In this document: positions 7,492 to 14,421 of the stretch, piece by piece
How the letters are laid out: every line of letters starts with the position of its first letter
How positions within the stretch are numbered: position 1 is the stretch's first letter
Assembly: GCA_049680185.1 (NCBI GenBank)
Contig: JBAUHI010000010.1
Location: forward strand, 1-19,901
DNA: 19,901 nucleotides
Source of the DNA: CAMLHU01 sp049680185
GTDB lineage: Bacteria > Gemmatimonadota > Gemmatimonadetes > Gemmatimonadales > GWC2-71-9
Direction of reading: 5' to 3'
Position numbers and translations under genes: made by a program
Notes under the pieces: model-generated
Told to the model about the DNA's origin: nothing
Seen by the model: only the letters and a program-made list of their open reading frames with translations
The model's database searches: none

Positions 7492-8664
7492 ATGCACCGG
7501 CTCGCCGGATCCCTCGGTCTGCTCCTCCTCGCTGCGTGCGGCAACAGTGCCTCCTCGACCGGTCCGACGACCGGACCGCTCCTCGGTCCCCCGACGGGCC
7601 TGACCTATTACGTCGGGCCGGTGGGGAGCGGGTCTGCGCCGACCTCGATCCTCTTGAGCTGGGATTTTGACACCAGCTCCTATCTCGCCGTCTGGAACGT
7701 CTACTCCCGCCGGGACACGACCGCCGGCTTCTTCCTCCGGGCGCAGACGACGTCGCCGACCTTTCACGATGCCGGCGTCCCCGACGTCCAGTACCTGGTC
7801 ACCGCCGTCGACGTGAACGGCAACGAGAGCGCGTCGAGTCCCGTGGTGACCGTCGACGAGCGGCTGCAGCTCGTGGCGCCGGATTCGCTCTACACCACAG
7901 CACTCAATGGCGGCGTGGCGCTCGACTGGCCGGACAACGCCTATGCGCCCGACTTCCTCAACTATCGGGTGTACAGCGCGTCGTATGACCTCGGCACCCA
8001 GCTGTGCGGCTCCGACTGGGGGCTCGAGGGGACCACGATCTCTCCCGACTTCATCGCCACGCTCCTCCCCAACGGCCAGCCCCGCTGTTTTGCCGTGAGC
8101 GCGGTCGACACCCTCGGCTATGAAAGTCTCTGGTCGCCGATACAGGCGGAGACGCCGCGCTTCGACGCGCGGGATGTCGTCATCAACGCGGTCCCCTACA
8201 GCAACACCGGCAGCGCGTTCCGTTTCTGGCAGGACCTCAATTCCGACGGGCTGGCCACCGCCAACGAGCTGGGCCTTCTGTACGACGGCAGCAACGCCGC
8301 CGCTGATTTCAGCGTGACCCGGGATGGCTCGAACAACCTCTTCCTGACGCCGGTGCGCGCCGGCACCGAAGTGCAATCGGTGGGGCAGGTGACCGACGTG
8401 AACGACATCCACTACGCGCCCGGCATCGGCTACGACACTACGTCGGTGCAGGCGACGCCGGGGACCGGGTACATCTTCGAGACGAACGGCGGCGATGGAT
8501 TCGAGCGGTACGGTGCGGTGCGGGTGAGCCACGTCGGGACCGACTTCCTCATCCTCGACTGGGCCTACCAGACCGACCCCGGGAGTCCGATGCTGGCGGG
8601 CCTGCCGGCCGCGGCGGCAACGCCACAGCCGAAGCCGGTGCGGACGAAGCAGCTGCGGAGATAA
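7492..8664 (+). CDS. Predicted lipoprotein with fibronectin type III-like segments and an EF-hand-type loop
   Basis: This 390-aa protein begins with MHRLAGSLGLLLLAAC, a lipoprotein signal with Cys16, followed by a Ser/Thr/Gly/Pro spacer. Residues ~30-125 and ~126-225 are two beta-rich segments resembling fibronectin III domains: PPTGLTYYV..., W.VYSRR, YLVTAVDVNGNES; then VALDWPDN, LNYRVYSASYD, CFAVSAVDTLGYESLWS. Residues 248-259 (DLNSDGLATANE) fit a single calcium-binding EF-hand/dockerin-type loop. The remaining C-terminal region is unassigned. The protein should be anchored in the outer membrane or at the cell surface and may bind a ligand or carbohydrate, but no catalytic motif is visible and I do not assign a function. 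It stands alone between lptD and hutH, with its own promoter-like element and a terminator-like hairpin after it. Confidence 0.8.
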   Translation: MHRLAGSLGLLLLAACGNSASSTGPTTGPLLGPPTGLTYYVGPVGSGSAPTSILLSWDFDTSSYLAVWNVYSRRDTTAGFFLRAQTTSPTFHDAGVPDVQYLVTAVDVNGNESASSPVVTVDERLQLVAPDSLYTTALNGGVALDWPDNAYAPDFLNYRVYSASYDLGTQLCGSDWGLEGTTISPDFIATLLPNGQPRCFAVSAVDTLGYESLWSPIQAETPRFDARDVVINAVPYSNTGSAFRFWQDLNSDGLATANELGLLYDGSNAAADFSVTRDGSNNLFLTPVRAGTEVQSVGQVTDVNDIHYAPGIGYDTTSVQATPGTGYIFETNGGDGFERYGAVRVSHVGTDFLILDWAYQTDPGSPMLAGLPAAAATPQPKPVRTKQLRR

Positions 8665-8675
8665 AGGCAATACAC

Positions 8676-8718
8676 GAGAACCGAGAAGCGGGACATCCCT
8701 CCCCGTTTCTCGTTTCTC
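8676..8718 (+). terminator. Long hairpin after the lipoprotein gene, probable terminator
   Basis: The arm GAGAACCGAGAAGCGGG (8676-8692) pairs with CCCGTTTCTCGTTTCTC (8702-8718) over 17 positions, with one mismatch and one G-U pair and a 9-nt loop. It starts 11 nt after the stop codon. A second pairing is possible between CGAGAAGCG (8682-8690) and CGCTTCTCG (8718-8726). A pyrimidine-rich tail follows rather than a clean U-run, so termination efficiency is uncertain. Confidence 0.6.
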
Positions 8719-8725
8719 GCTTCTC
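8705..8725 (+). repeat. Three tandem TTTCTCG-type heptamers
   Basis: The 3' side of the hairpin is made of heptamers TTTCTCG, TTTCTCG, CTTCTCG in tandem. The 5' arm holds the complementary CGAGAA words. This gives the hairpin several alternative registers. It may be a dispersed intergenic repeat family of this genome, which cannot be judged from one window. Confidence 0.6.
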
Positions 8726-8754
8726 GTTCCCCGGCGGCCGTGTAGCTTTCCGGC

Positions 8755-10278
8755 ATGTCCACCACCATCTCGCTCGACGGTCGATCGCTCACGATCGCTG
8801 AGGTCGTAGGTCTGGCACGCGATCCCTCGGTCCGGGCCGTGGCACGGCCCGAGGCTCGGTCGCGCCTCGCGGAGAGCCGGGCCGGTGTGGAGCGTGCGCT
8901 GGCGCGCGGGTCCGCGATCTACGGCATCAACACGGGATTCGGCAAGCTGGCCAATGTGCGGATCGCGCCGGACCAGTTGGAGCAGCTTCAGGCCAACCTG
9001 GTGCGGAGCCACGCCGCGGGCGTAGGCGCACCGCTGTCGTCGGATGTGGTGCGCGCGATGATGCTCCTGCGGGCCAATGTGCTGCTGCGTCCCACCAGCG
9101 GAGTGCGTCCCGGTCTGGTCGACGCCCTGCTGGCGATCCTCAATGCCGGCATCATCCCGGCGGTGCCGGAGCAGGGCAGCGTCGGTGCCAGCGGGGATCT
9201 GGCGCCGCTCAGTCACATCGCGCTGGTGCTGATGGGTGAAGGCCAGGTGATCGACGGCGGGACGATCGTCGATGCCGCGCCGGTGCTTGAGCGCGCCGGA
9301 TTGGCGCCCTGGACGTTCGGGCCCAAGGAGGGCCTCGCCTTCCTGAACGGCACCCAGGCCCAGACCGCCATCCTCGCACTCCTGGCCCACGACTCGGATG
9401 TCGTGTGGCGCACCGCGATCGGTGCGGCGGCGATGAGCCTGGAGGCGCTCCGGGGCACGCCGACACCGTTCGACCCGCGCATCCACGACGCCCGTCCGCA
9501 CGAGGGCCAGCAGCGTGCCGCGGCGATGATGCGCGGGCTGTTGACCGAGAGCGCCATCCGGGAATCCCACCGGCTCGACGATCCGCGGGTGCAGGACGCT
9601 TACAGCCTCCGGTGCACGCCGCAGGTGTTGGGGGCGGTGTGGGACGCGCTCGCCTTTGCGCGTCGGACGGTGGAGGTCGAGCTCAACGCCTCGACCGACA
9701 ATCCGCTGGTCTTCGGCGACGAGGTGCTGTCGGGCGGCAATTTCCACGGCCAGCCGGTGGCACAGGCGATGGATTTCCTCGCCATCGCGCTCACCACGCT
9801 GCAGGCGTTGGCCGAACGCCGGGTGGAGCGCCTGGTGAATCCCGACCTGTCCCAGGGGCTGCCGGCATTCCTCACCGCCGATCCGGGACTGCATTCCGGA
9901 TTCATGATGGTCCAGATCACCGCCGCATCGCTGGTGGCGGAGTCGCGGACGCTGGCGATGCCGGCGAGCATCGGGTCGATCCCGACCGACGCCAACCAGG
10001 AGGATTTCGTCCCCATGGGGATGGCGGCGGCGTTCAAGGCCCGCCGGATCCTGGCCAATGCCCAGTATGTGCTGGCGGCGGAGCTGCTCTGTGGGGCCCA
10101 GGGGCTGGAGCTCCTCAAGCCGCTCACCCCGGGGCGGGGGGTGGCGCGGCTCTTCGAGATCATCCGGGCGCCGGGCACCGGCGTGCTGCCGCTGGGGCGA
10201 GACCGCCCCCCCGCGCCCGACCTTTCCCGGCTGGCGGCGATGGTAGCGGCAGGCCTGCTGGCCCCTCCCTCCGAGTGA
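8755..10278 (+). CDS. hutH: Histidine ammonia-lyase
   Basis: This 507-aa protein is of normal length for the aromatic amino acid lyase family. The MIO prosthetic group forms from A145-S146-G147 in GSVGASGDLAPLSH. Other active-site elements are Y56 (YGINTGFG), H86 (RSHAAGVG), N198 (FLNGTQ), Y283/R286 (QDAYSLRC), F330 and E416. The SHAAG context favours histidine over tyrosine or phenylalanine as substrate. The reaction is deamination of L-histidine to trans-urocanate in the cytoplasm, the first step of histidine catabolism. One oddity is that the usual QEDHVSM segment reads QEDFVPM here (F418 for His). No hutU, hutI or hutG is adjacent, so it is either part of a scattered pathway or used for another purpose. 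No strong Shine-Dalgarno precedes the ATG (TTTCCGGC). A tyrosine/phenylalanine lyase or aminomutase is less likely. Confidence 0.9.
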   Translation: MSTTISLDGRSLTIAEVVGLARDPSVRAVARPEARSRLAESRAGVERALARGSAIYGINTGFGKLANVRIAPDQLEQLQANLVRSHAAGVGAPLSSDVVRAMMLLRANVLLRPTSGVRPGLVDALLAILNAGIIPAVPEQGSVGASGDLAPLSHIALVLMGEGQVIDGGTIVDAAPVLERAGLAPWTFGPKEGLAFLNGTQAQTAILALLAHDSDVVWRTAIGAAAMSLEALRGTPTPFDPRIHDARPHEGQQRAAAMMRGLLTESAIRESHRLDDPRVQDAYSLRCTPQVLGAVWDALAFARRTVEVELNASTDNPLVFGDEVLSGGNFHGQPVAQAMDFLAIALTTLQALAERRVERLVNPDLSQGLPAFLTADPGLHSGFMMVQITAASLVAESRTLAMPASIGSIPTDANQEDFVPMGMAAAFKARRILANAQYVLAAELLCGAQGLELLKPLTPGRGVARLFEIIRAPGTGVLPLGRDRPPAPDLSRLAAMVAAGLLAPPSE

Positions 10279-10331
10279 CCGGACCCGACCCCCTCCCGGC
10301 GTTCCAACTCCAAGTCCCACCGGATCTTGGC

Positions 10332-10360
10332 TTGCTCGGCCGGTAGGCGGCCGGTATTAT
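10332..10360 (+). promoter_or_regulatory. Sigma-70-like promoter with direct repeat in the spacer
   Basis: A weak -35 TTGCTC (10332-10337) and a good -10 TATTAT (10355-10360) are separated by 17 bp. It is the only AT-rich patch in the 130-bp gap after hutH. Transcription would start near 10367, about 40 nt before the TPR gene. The spacer holds CGGCCGGTA twice (10337-10345 and 10348-10356). The rest of the gap (10279-10331) shows nothing clear, and I found no convincing hutH terminator. Confidence 0.5.
10337..10356. repeat. 11-bp-period direct repeat CGGCCGGTA, possible operator
   Basis: Two identical 9-mers are offset by 11 bp, about one helical turn, so a dimeric regulator would meet both on the same DNA face. 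They overlap the region between the -35 and -10 boxes, a position that suits a repressor. CGGCCG is itself palindromic and GC-rich, so chance occurrence is possible. Confidence 0.4.
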
Positions 10361-10408
10361 TCTACGACCGGTGTTCCGTCCACGAACGTCTCCTAGCGGC
10401 CGAGCGGC

Positions 10409-12802
10409 ATGAATCTCGACAAAGTCAGGGAAGCAGCGCGCAAGTTCGAATTGAAGGAAGACTGGCGCCGCGCTATCGAGGTCTACCAGAAGGCCATCCA
10501 GGAGTTCGAGTCGGGTGCCGACCCGACCCCGGACGTGGCCATTTACAACAAGGTGGGCGACCTCCACCTCAAGGCGAACGAACCGGCCGCCGCGGTCCAG
10601 GTCTTCGAGCGTGCGGTCGACCTGTATACCGAGCAGGGCTTCTTCAACAACGGCATCGCGCTGTGTGGCAAGATCCTCCGGGTCAACCCGGGGCGGATCC
10701 AGGTATACCTGAAGCTGGCCCAGCTGCACGCGCGGAAGAACGTCGTCATCGACGCCAAGAAGCATCTCATCGAGTATCTCGAGCGGATGGCGCAGGCGAA
10801 GAAGCTCGAAGAGGCCTTCCAGGCGATGAAGAAGTTCGCCGACCAGTTCCCCGACAACACCGAGATCCGTGGGATGCTGGCGGAGCTCCTGAAGGCGGCG
10901 GCACGGTCCGACGAAGGGAACGCGGAGCTGGCCAAGCTCGCGGCGGAACTGGACGCGCCGCCCGACGCGGGATCCCGGAAATCGGCGGCGCAGCAGCGCT
11001 CGAGCCGGCTGTCGACCACGATGAAGAACAAGGGCGACCTTGTCTTCCTCGATGTCGGTGGCGACGACGAGGAGCCCGCAGCCCCACCACCCAGCACGCC
11101 CGCCCCGGCGCCCACGAAGCCAGCCCCGGCGCCCAAACCCGCCGCGGCCGCACCACCACCCGCGGCGAAGGCTCCTGCGCCCGCGCCAGAGCCGGAACCG
11201 GAACCGGAACTTGAGACGATCGAGCTCGATCCGATCGAAGCTGCGGCGCCGGAGCCGGGGTTGCTGCTGGAGACCACGAGCCTCATCGACATCGACGCGC
11301 CCGCGGACACCGCCCCGGCGCTCGGCCTTGAGCCCACGATGTTCGGCGCCCTCGAGGATCCCGAGACCGAGGCGGCCGCTCCCGATGGACTGGTGCTCGA
11401 TACCGACGTTGGCACGGACACGCCCGCGGTCGCGGGGCTCGAACCCGCCGAGTTCTCGAGTCCGGAGCCGGGCGATCTCGCCCTGTCCGTGAGCGCGGAG
11501 CTCGAGACGGTCGAGGAGGCCGCGGCCCCGGTGGAGGAGCTCACCCTCGATGCGGTGGACGACGACATTGCGCCCCTCATCGATGCGGCCAAGAACGCGG
11601 CGCATGATCGATCCGACTCGACGCTCCTGCGTTCGAGCGGAGAACTGCTGGCGGTCGATCCCGACCTGATCGAGCCGGAGGCGGAGCCCGCGGTCGAAGC
11701 ATTCGCGCCGGAGATGCCTGCGGCGGCCGCAGGACTGTCGTTCATCGAGTCGGAAGAACCGAAGCAACCCTCGATCGACGAGCTGGAAGAGCGGATCCTC
11801 GACGATCCGGACGACCCGGAGCTCCACCGCGCGTTGGGCGAGGCGCTGGTGGCGAGCGGCGATCACCCGCGCGGGAACGAGGAGCTGGAGCTGGCGATGC
11901 TGGGGTATGAGGGCCGGGAGGATTGGCCCCATGCGCTCGACGTCGTCAACGAACTGATCCGCATGGATCCATCGACGGTCCGGTTCTTCCAGAAGCGGGT
12001 GGAGCTCTCCTTCCGGCTTGGTGATCGCGAGAACCTGGTCGAGGCATACGTCGAGCTGGGAGACGCGCTGGTGCGCTCCGGTGCGCTCGACAAGGCCGTG
12101 GCGGTGTATCGCCGGGTGGCCGAGCACGATCCGAACAACGCCCGTGCGGTGGCCGCACTCCAGTCGCTGGCGCCGCCGGAGGAGGACGCGGCTCCGCCGC
12201 CGCCGAAGGCCGCGGCCGAGCGGGCGCCGGCGACGCGGAGCTCGAAGTCGGTGCCGATGGCCGATGACGGGTTCGTGGATCTCGGCGCGCTGGTGATGGA
12301 CGACGACGAGCGGCCCAAGAACACCCGCATGCGGGTGGGGGACGAGGAGCCGACCGGCGACGAACAGAAGGACTTCCAGGAGATGCTGGCCCAGTTCAAA
12401 CAGGGCATCGACAAGAGTGTCGACGTGGAGGACTTCCAGACCCACTACGATCTCGGCGTGGCGTTCAAGGAAATGGGGCTGCTGGACGAGGCGATCGCCG
12501 AATTCCAGAAGGCGCTGCGCGCCCCCGAGGGGCGCATGCGCGCCTCCGAGGCGCTGGGCATGGCGTTCTACGAAAAGGGCCAGTTCGCGGTGGCGGAGGC
12601 GATCCTCAAGCGCGCCATCGAAGGGGTCTCCGGGACCGATGACCAGAAGCTGGGCCTGCTCTACTGGCTGGGTCGGGCCGATGAGGCGCAGGACAAGGGC
12701 AAGGAAGCGCGGGTCTTCTATGAGCGGGCCATGGCCGTCGACATCCGCTTCCTGGACGCGGCCCATCGGGTCAAGCAGATCATCGCGGGCAAGGGCGGGT
12801 GA
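10409..12802 (+). CDS. Large TPR protein with acidic disordered linkers, function unknown
   Basis: This 797-aa protein has no signal peptide or membrane segment, so it is probably cytoplasmic. Residues 1-~185 are TPR-like helical pairs (DWRRAIEVYQKAIQEF, NKVGDLHLKANEPAAAVQVF, LKLAQLHARKNVVIDAKKHL). Residues ~215-447 are a Pro/Ala/Glu-rich, highly acidic linker. Residues ~450-590 form a second TPR block (HRALGEALVASGD, YVELGDALVRSGALDKAVAVY). A second short linker contains GFVDLGALVMDDD. Residues ~655-797 form a third block (THYDLGVAFKEMGLLDEAIAEFQKAL). This last block resembles a pattern I recall from scaffold-like TPR proteins of deltaproteobacteria, but I cannot name an orthologue. The ATG has only a weak GAGCGG site upstream. 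The stop overlaps the GTG of the polyprenyl synthase (GTGA). It shares its TPR-linker-TPR layout with the protein at 16422-18179. Confidence 0.85.
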   Translation: MNLDKVREAARKFELKEDWRRAIEVYQKAIQEFESGADPTPDVAIYNKVGDLHLKANEPAAAVQVFERAVDLYTEQGFFNNGIALCGKILRVNPGRIQVYLKLAQLHARKNVVIDAKKHLIEYLERMAQAKKLEEAFQAMKKFADQFPDNTEIRGMLAELLKAAARSDEGNAELAKLAAELDAPPDAGSRKSAAQQRSSRLSTTMKNKGDLVFLDVGGDDEEPAAPPPSTPAPAPTKPAPAPKPAAAAPPPAAKAPAPAPEPEPEPELETIELDPIEAAAPEPGLLLETTSLIDIDAPADTAPALGLEPTMFGALEDPETEAAAPDGLVLDTDVGTDTPAVAGLEPAEFSSPEPGDLALSVSAELETVEEAAAPVEELTLDAVDDDIAPLIDAAKNAAHDRSDSTLLRSSGELLAVDPDLIEPEAEPAVEAFAPEMPAAAAGLSFIESEEPKQPSIDELEERILDDPDDPELHRALGEALVASGDHPRGNEELELAMLGYEGREDWPHALDVVNELIRMDPSTVRFFQKRVELSFRLGDRENLVEAYVELGDALVRSGALDKAVAVYRRVAEHDPNNARAVAALQSLAPPEEDAAPPPPKAAAERAPATRSSKSVPMADDGFVDLGALVMDDDERPKNTRMRVGDEEPTGDEQKDFQEMLAQFKQGIDKSVDVEDFQTHYDLGVAFKEMGLLDEAIAEFQKALRAPEGRMRASEALGMAFYEKGQFAVAEAILKRAIEGVSGTDDQKLGLLYWLGRADEAQDKGKEARVFYERAMAVDIRFLDAAHRVKQIIAGKGG

Positions 12803-13788
12803 GTTCGCCGGCCGCCTCGGCGTCGCTCGCCGACCTGCAGGCCCCGGTCCGGGACCGGCTCGACGCGGTGACGCCGGAGATCCGGCGCATCGTCGAGGCG
12901 GACTTCCCGCTCATCCGGGAGATCAACGGGCACCTGCTGCAGATGCGGGGCAAGATGTTCCGGCCGATGCTGGTGCTCCTGGCCGATGGCGCCACCGACG
13001 GCCGCAACGCCCGCAGCGTGACGCTCGCCGCCATCCTCGAGCTGATCCACCTGGCCACCCTGGTGCACGACGACGCCGTCGACCACTCGGTGCTCCGCCG
13101 AGGCATGCCGACGATCAACGCGCTGTTCAGCCACCAGGTCTCGGTCATCATGGGCGACTACCTCTACTCGCGCGCCGTGGTGGAACTGGTGGCGCTCCAG
13201 GACCTCGATGCGCTCGACGTCGTGGGCCGGGTGACCAACGACATGACCGTGGGGGAGATGCGCCAGCTCCTGGCCCACGACGGCTTGGCGTTCACCGAAT
13301 CGGCCTACGACCTGCTGATCCGATCCAAGACCGCCTCGCTCCTGGCCGGCGCGTGCGAGGTCGGCGCGCTTGCGGCGCCGCCGGACCAGCGGGCCGCGCT
13401 GCGGCGATTCGGGCAGGAGCTGGGCATGGCGTTCCAGATCGTCGACGACCTGCTCGATTACGCCGGCGATGCATCGGAGACCGGGAAGCCGGTCGGCGGC
13501 GACCTGCGCGAGCACAAGGTCACCCTCCCGCTCATCGCGGCGCTGCCGCGCTTCAGCCCCGCGGATCGGCGGGTGCTCCAGGACCTGATGCGTGAGGCCG
13601 ATCCCGCCGAGGAGCGGATCGCCGCGGTGATCGCCGCGGTGACCGCCGCCGGCGGCCTGGACTACGCCCGGGACCGCGCCCATCACCACGCCGCGCAGGC
13701 CGAGGCGGCACTCGAGGCGCTGCCGCCGTCGGCCTATCGCGAGGCGCTGCGGGGCAGCGTGGGCTATGTGGTGGAGCGGCGGCGCTGA
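12799..13788 (+). CDS. Long-chain (all-trans) polyprenyl diphosphate synthase
   Basis: This 329-aa protein starts at a GTG overlapping the previous stop. It is a trans-isoprenyl diphosphate synthase: GKMFRP (51-56), first Asp-rich motif DDAVD (91-95) in LVHDDAVDHS, KT of RSKTASL (177-178), and second Asp-rich motif DDLLD (216-220) in FQIVDDLLDYAGD. These bind allylic diphosphate and Mg2+. The residue five positions before the first motif is Ala86, small, as in enzymes making long chains (C35-C45) rather than FPP/GGPP synthases. The first motif is the plain DDxxD form. The likely product is the side chain of menaquinone, made in the cytoplasm at the membrane face. Exact chain length cannot be read from sequence alone. 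ispB- or hepT-type names would both be guesses. Confidence 0.9.
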   Translation: MSSPAASASLADLQAPVRDRLDAVTPEIRRIVEADFPLIREINGHLLQMRGKMFRPMLVLLADGATDGRNARSVTLAAILELIHLATLVHDDAVDHSVLRRGMPTINALFSHQVSVIMGDYLYSRAVVELVALQDLDALDVVGRVTNDMTVGEMRQLLAHDGLAFTESAYDLLIRSKTASLLAGACEVGALAAPPDQRAALRRFGQELGMAFQIVDDLLDYAGDASETGKPVGGDLREHKVTLPLIAALPRFSPADRRVLQDLMREADPAEERIAAVIAAVTAAGGLDYARDRAHHHAAQAEAALEALPPSAYREALRGSVGYVVERRR

Positions 13789-14060
13789 TGTCGATCGGAC
13801 CGCGGCGGCCCCGGTTCTACCTGAGCGTGCTCGCCCTCGGGTTCCTGGTGGGCGGGTTCCTCAATGCGCTGCTGTCCCGCTTCCTGCCGGACAGCGCGGC
13901 CAAGGATTTCTTCACCTTCACCGTGACCCCGACACTCGGGCCCATGTCGGTGAACCTGCTGGTGATTAGCTTTACGGTGGGGCCCGTGGGGCTCAACGTA
14001 TCGCTCCTGAGCTTGGTCGGCGTGGTGCTGGCCTACCTGTTGGCACGATCGCTCTTCTGA
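13788..14060 (+). CDS. Small membrane protein, DUF4321-like
   Basis: This 90-aa protein starts at an ATG overlapping the previous stop by one base (TGATG). It has two hydrophobic segments, about residues 11-30 (YLSVLALGFLVGGFLNALLS) and about 66-88 (VGLNVSLLSLVGVVLAYLLA), joined by a polar loop with PDSAAKDFFTFTVTP. The gene's size, its two segments and its place beside a polyprenyl synthase and tatA match what I recall as the DUF4321 family, for which no function is known. The family call is from memory of the pattern and is moderate. It is in one operon with the synthase and tatA. Confidence 0.7.
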   Translation: MSIGPRRPRFYLSVLALGFLVGGFLNALLSRFLPDSAAKDFFTFTVTPTLGPMSVNLLVISFTVGPVGLNVSLLSLVGVVLAYLLARSLF

Positions 14061-14071
14061 CGAGGTGGCCT

Positions 14072-14323
14072 ATGTTCGAACGGATCGGGTTCTCGGAGAT
14101 CCTGCTCATCGGGGGGTTGTTCTTCCTCTTCTTCGGCGCCAAGCGGCTTCCGGAGATGGGGTCCTCTATCGGCAAGGGGATCCGCGAATTCAAGCGGAGC
14201 CTCTCCGAGATCAATGACGACCTTCCGGCGTCGAAGCCGGACCAGTATGCCCAGGCCCCGCGTCAGCTCGACGCCCCGGCCACTCCCACCACCGGTGGTG
14301 AGCCGAAGCGCCTCTCGCAGTAA
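14072..14323 (+). CDS. tatA: Sec-independent protein translocase TatA
   Basis: This 83-aa protein starts 11 nt after the previous stop and is preceded by GAGGTG (14062-14067). It has a short N-terminal membrane helix (GFSEILLIGGLFFLFFGAKR), the FG motif at the hinge, then the amphipathic helix LPEMGSSIGKGIREFKRSL, followed by an acidic, proline-rich tail. These are the diagnostic TatA/TatE features. TatA oligomers form the pore after TatC has bound a twin-arginine signal. No tatB is visible next to it, and the tatC moiety lies 10 kb upstream in another operon, so this protein may serve both TatA and TatB roles, as in minimal TatAC systems. The call of TatA rather than TatB rests on its short length and GKGIREFK region. 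Confidence 0.93.
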   Translation: MFERIGFSEILLIGGLFFLFFGAKRLPEMGSSIGKGIREFKRSLSEINDDLPASKPDQYAQAPRQLDAPATPTTGGEPKRLSQ

Positions 14324-14340
14324 CGGAGGCCGGATGGCAG

Positions 14341-14377
14341 AACGGGCGGCCCCCCGTGTCGGGGAGGGCCGCCCGTT
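14341..14377 (+). terminator. GC-rich hairpin terminator after tatA
   Basis: AACGGGCGGCCC (14341-14352) pairs perfectly with GGGCCGCCCGTT (14366-14377). An inner CCCG/CGGG stem with a TGT loop and a two-base bulge lies inside. It sits 18 nt after the tatA stop, with a short TTGTCGTT tail. It lies between convergent genes (tatA and ppiD), 45 nt beyond the ppiD stop on the other strand, and may serve both, although the minus-strand side has no T-run. Confidence 0.75.
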
Positions 14378-14421
14378 GTCGTTCCCGGCACCGCCGTCGA
14401 GGCGATACCGGTGCGTTCTGC

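Noticed and set aside
7258..10320. 1020-codon open frame on the minus strand opposite the lipoprotein gene and hutH
   Set aside because: It is Arg/His/Gly-rich with no domain, lies opposite two well-supported genes, and is a typical mirror frame of GC-rich coding DNA.
10327..10332. TTGGCT as the -35 box of the TPR operon promoter
   Set aside because: The distance to TATTAT would be 22 bp, too long; TTGCTC at 10332 gives 17 bp.
11080..11220. GC-rich Pro/Ala/Glu codon run as a tandem DNA repeat
   Set aside because: It is low-complexity coding sequence for the disordered linker, without a constant repeat unit.
10160..12766. 868-codon open frame on the minus strand opposite the large TPR gene
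   Set aside because: Low-complexity Arg/Leu/Gly composition, no recognisable motif, and the opposite strand has clear TPR motifs and coupled starts.
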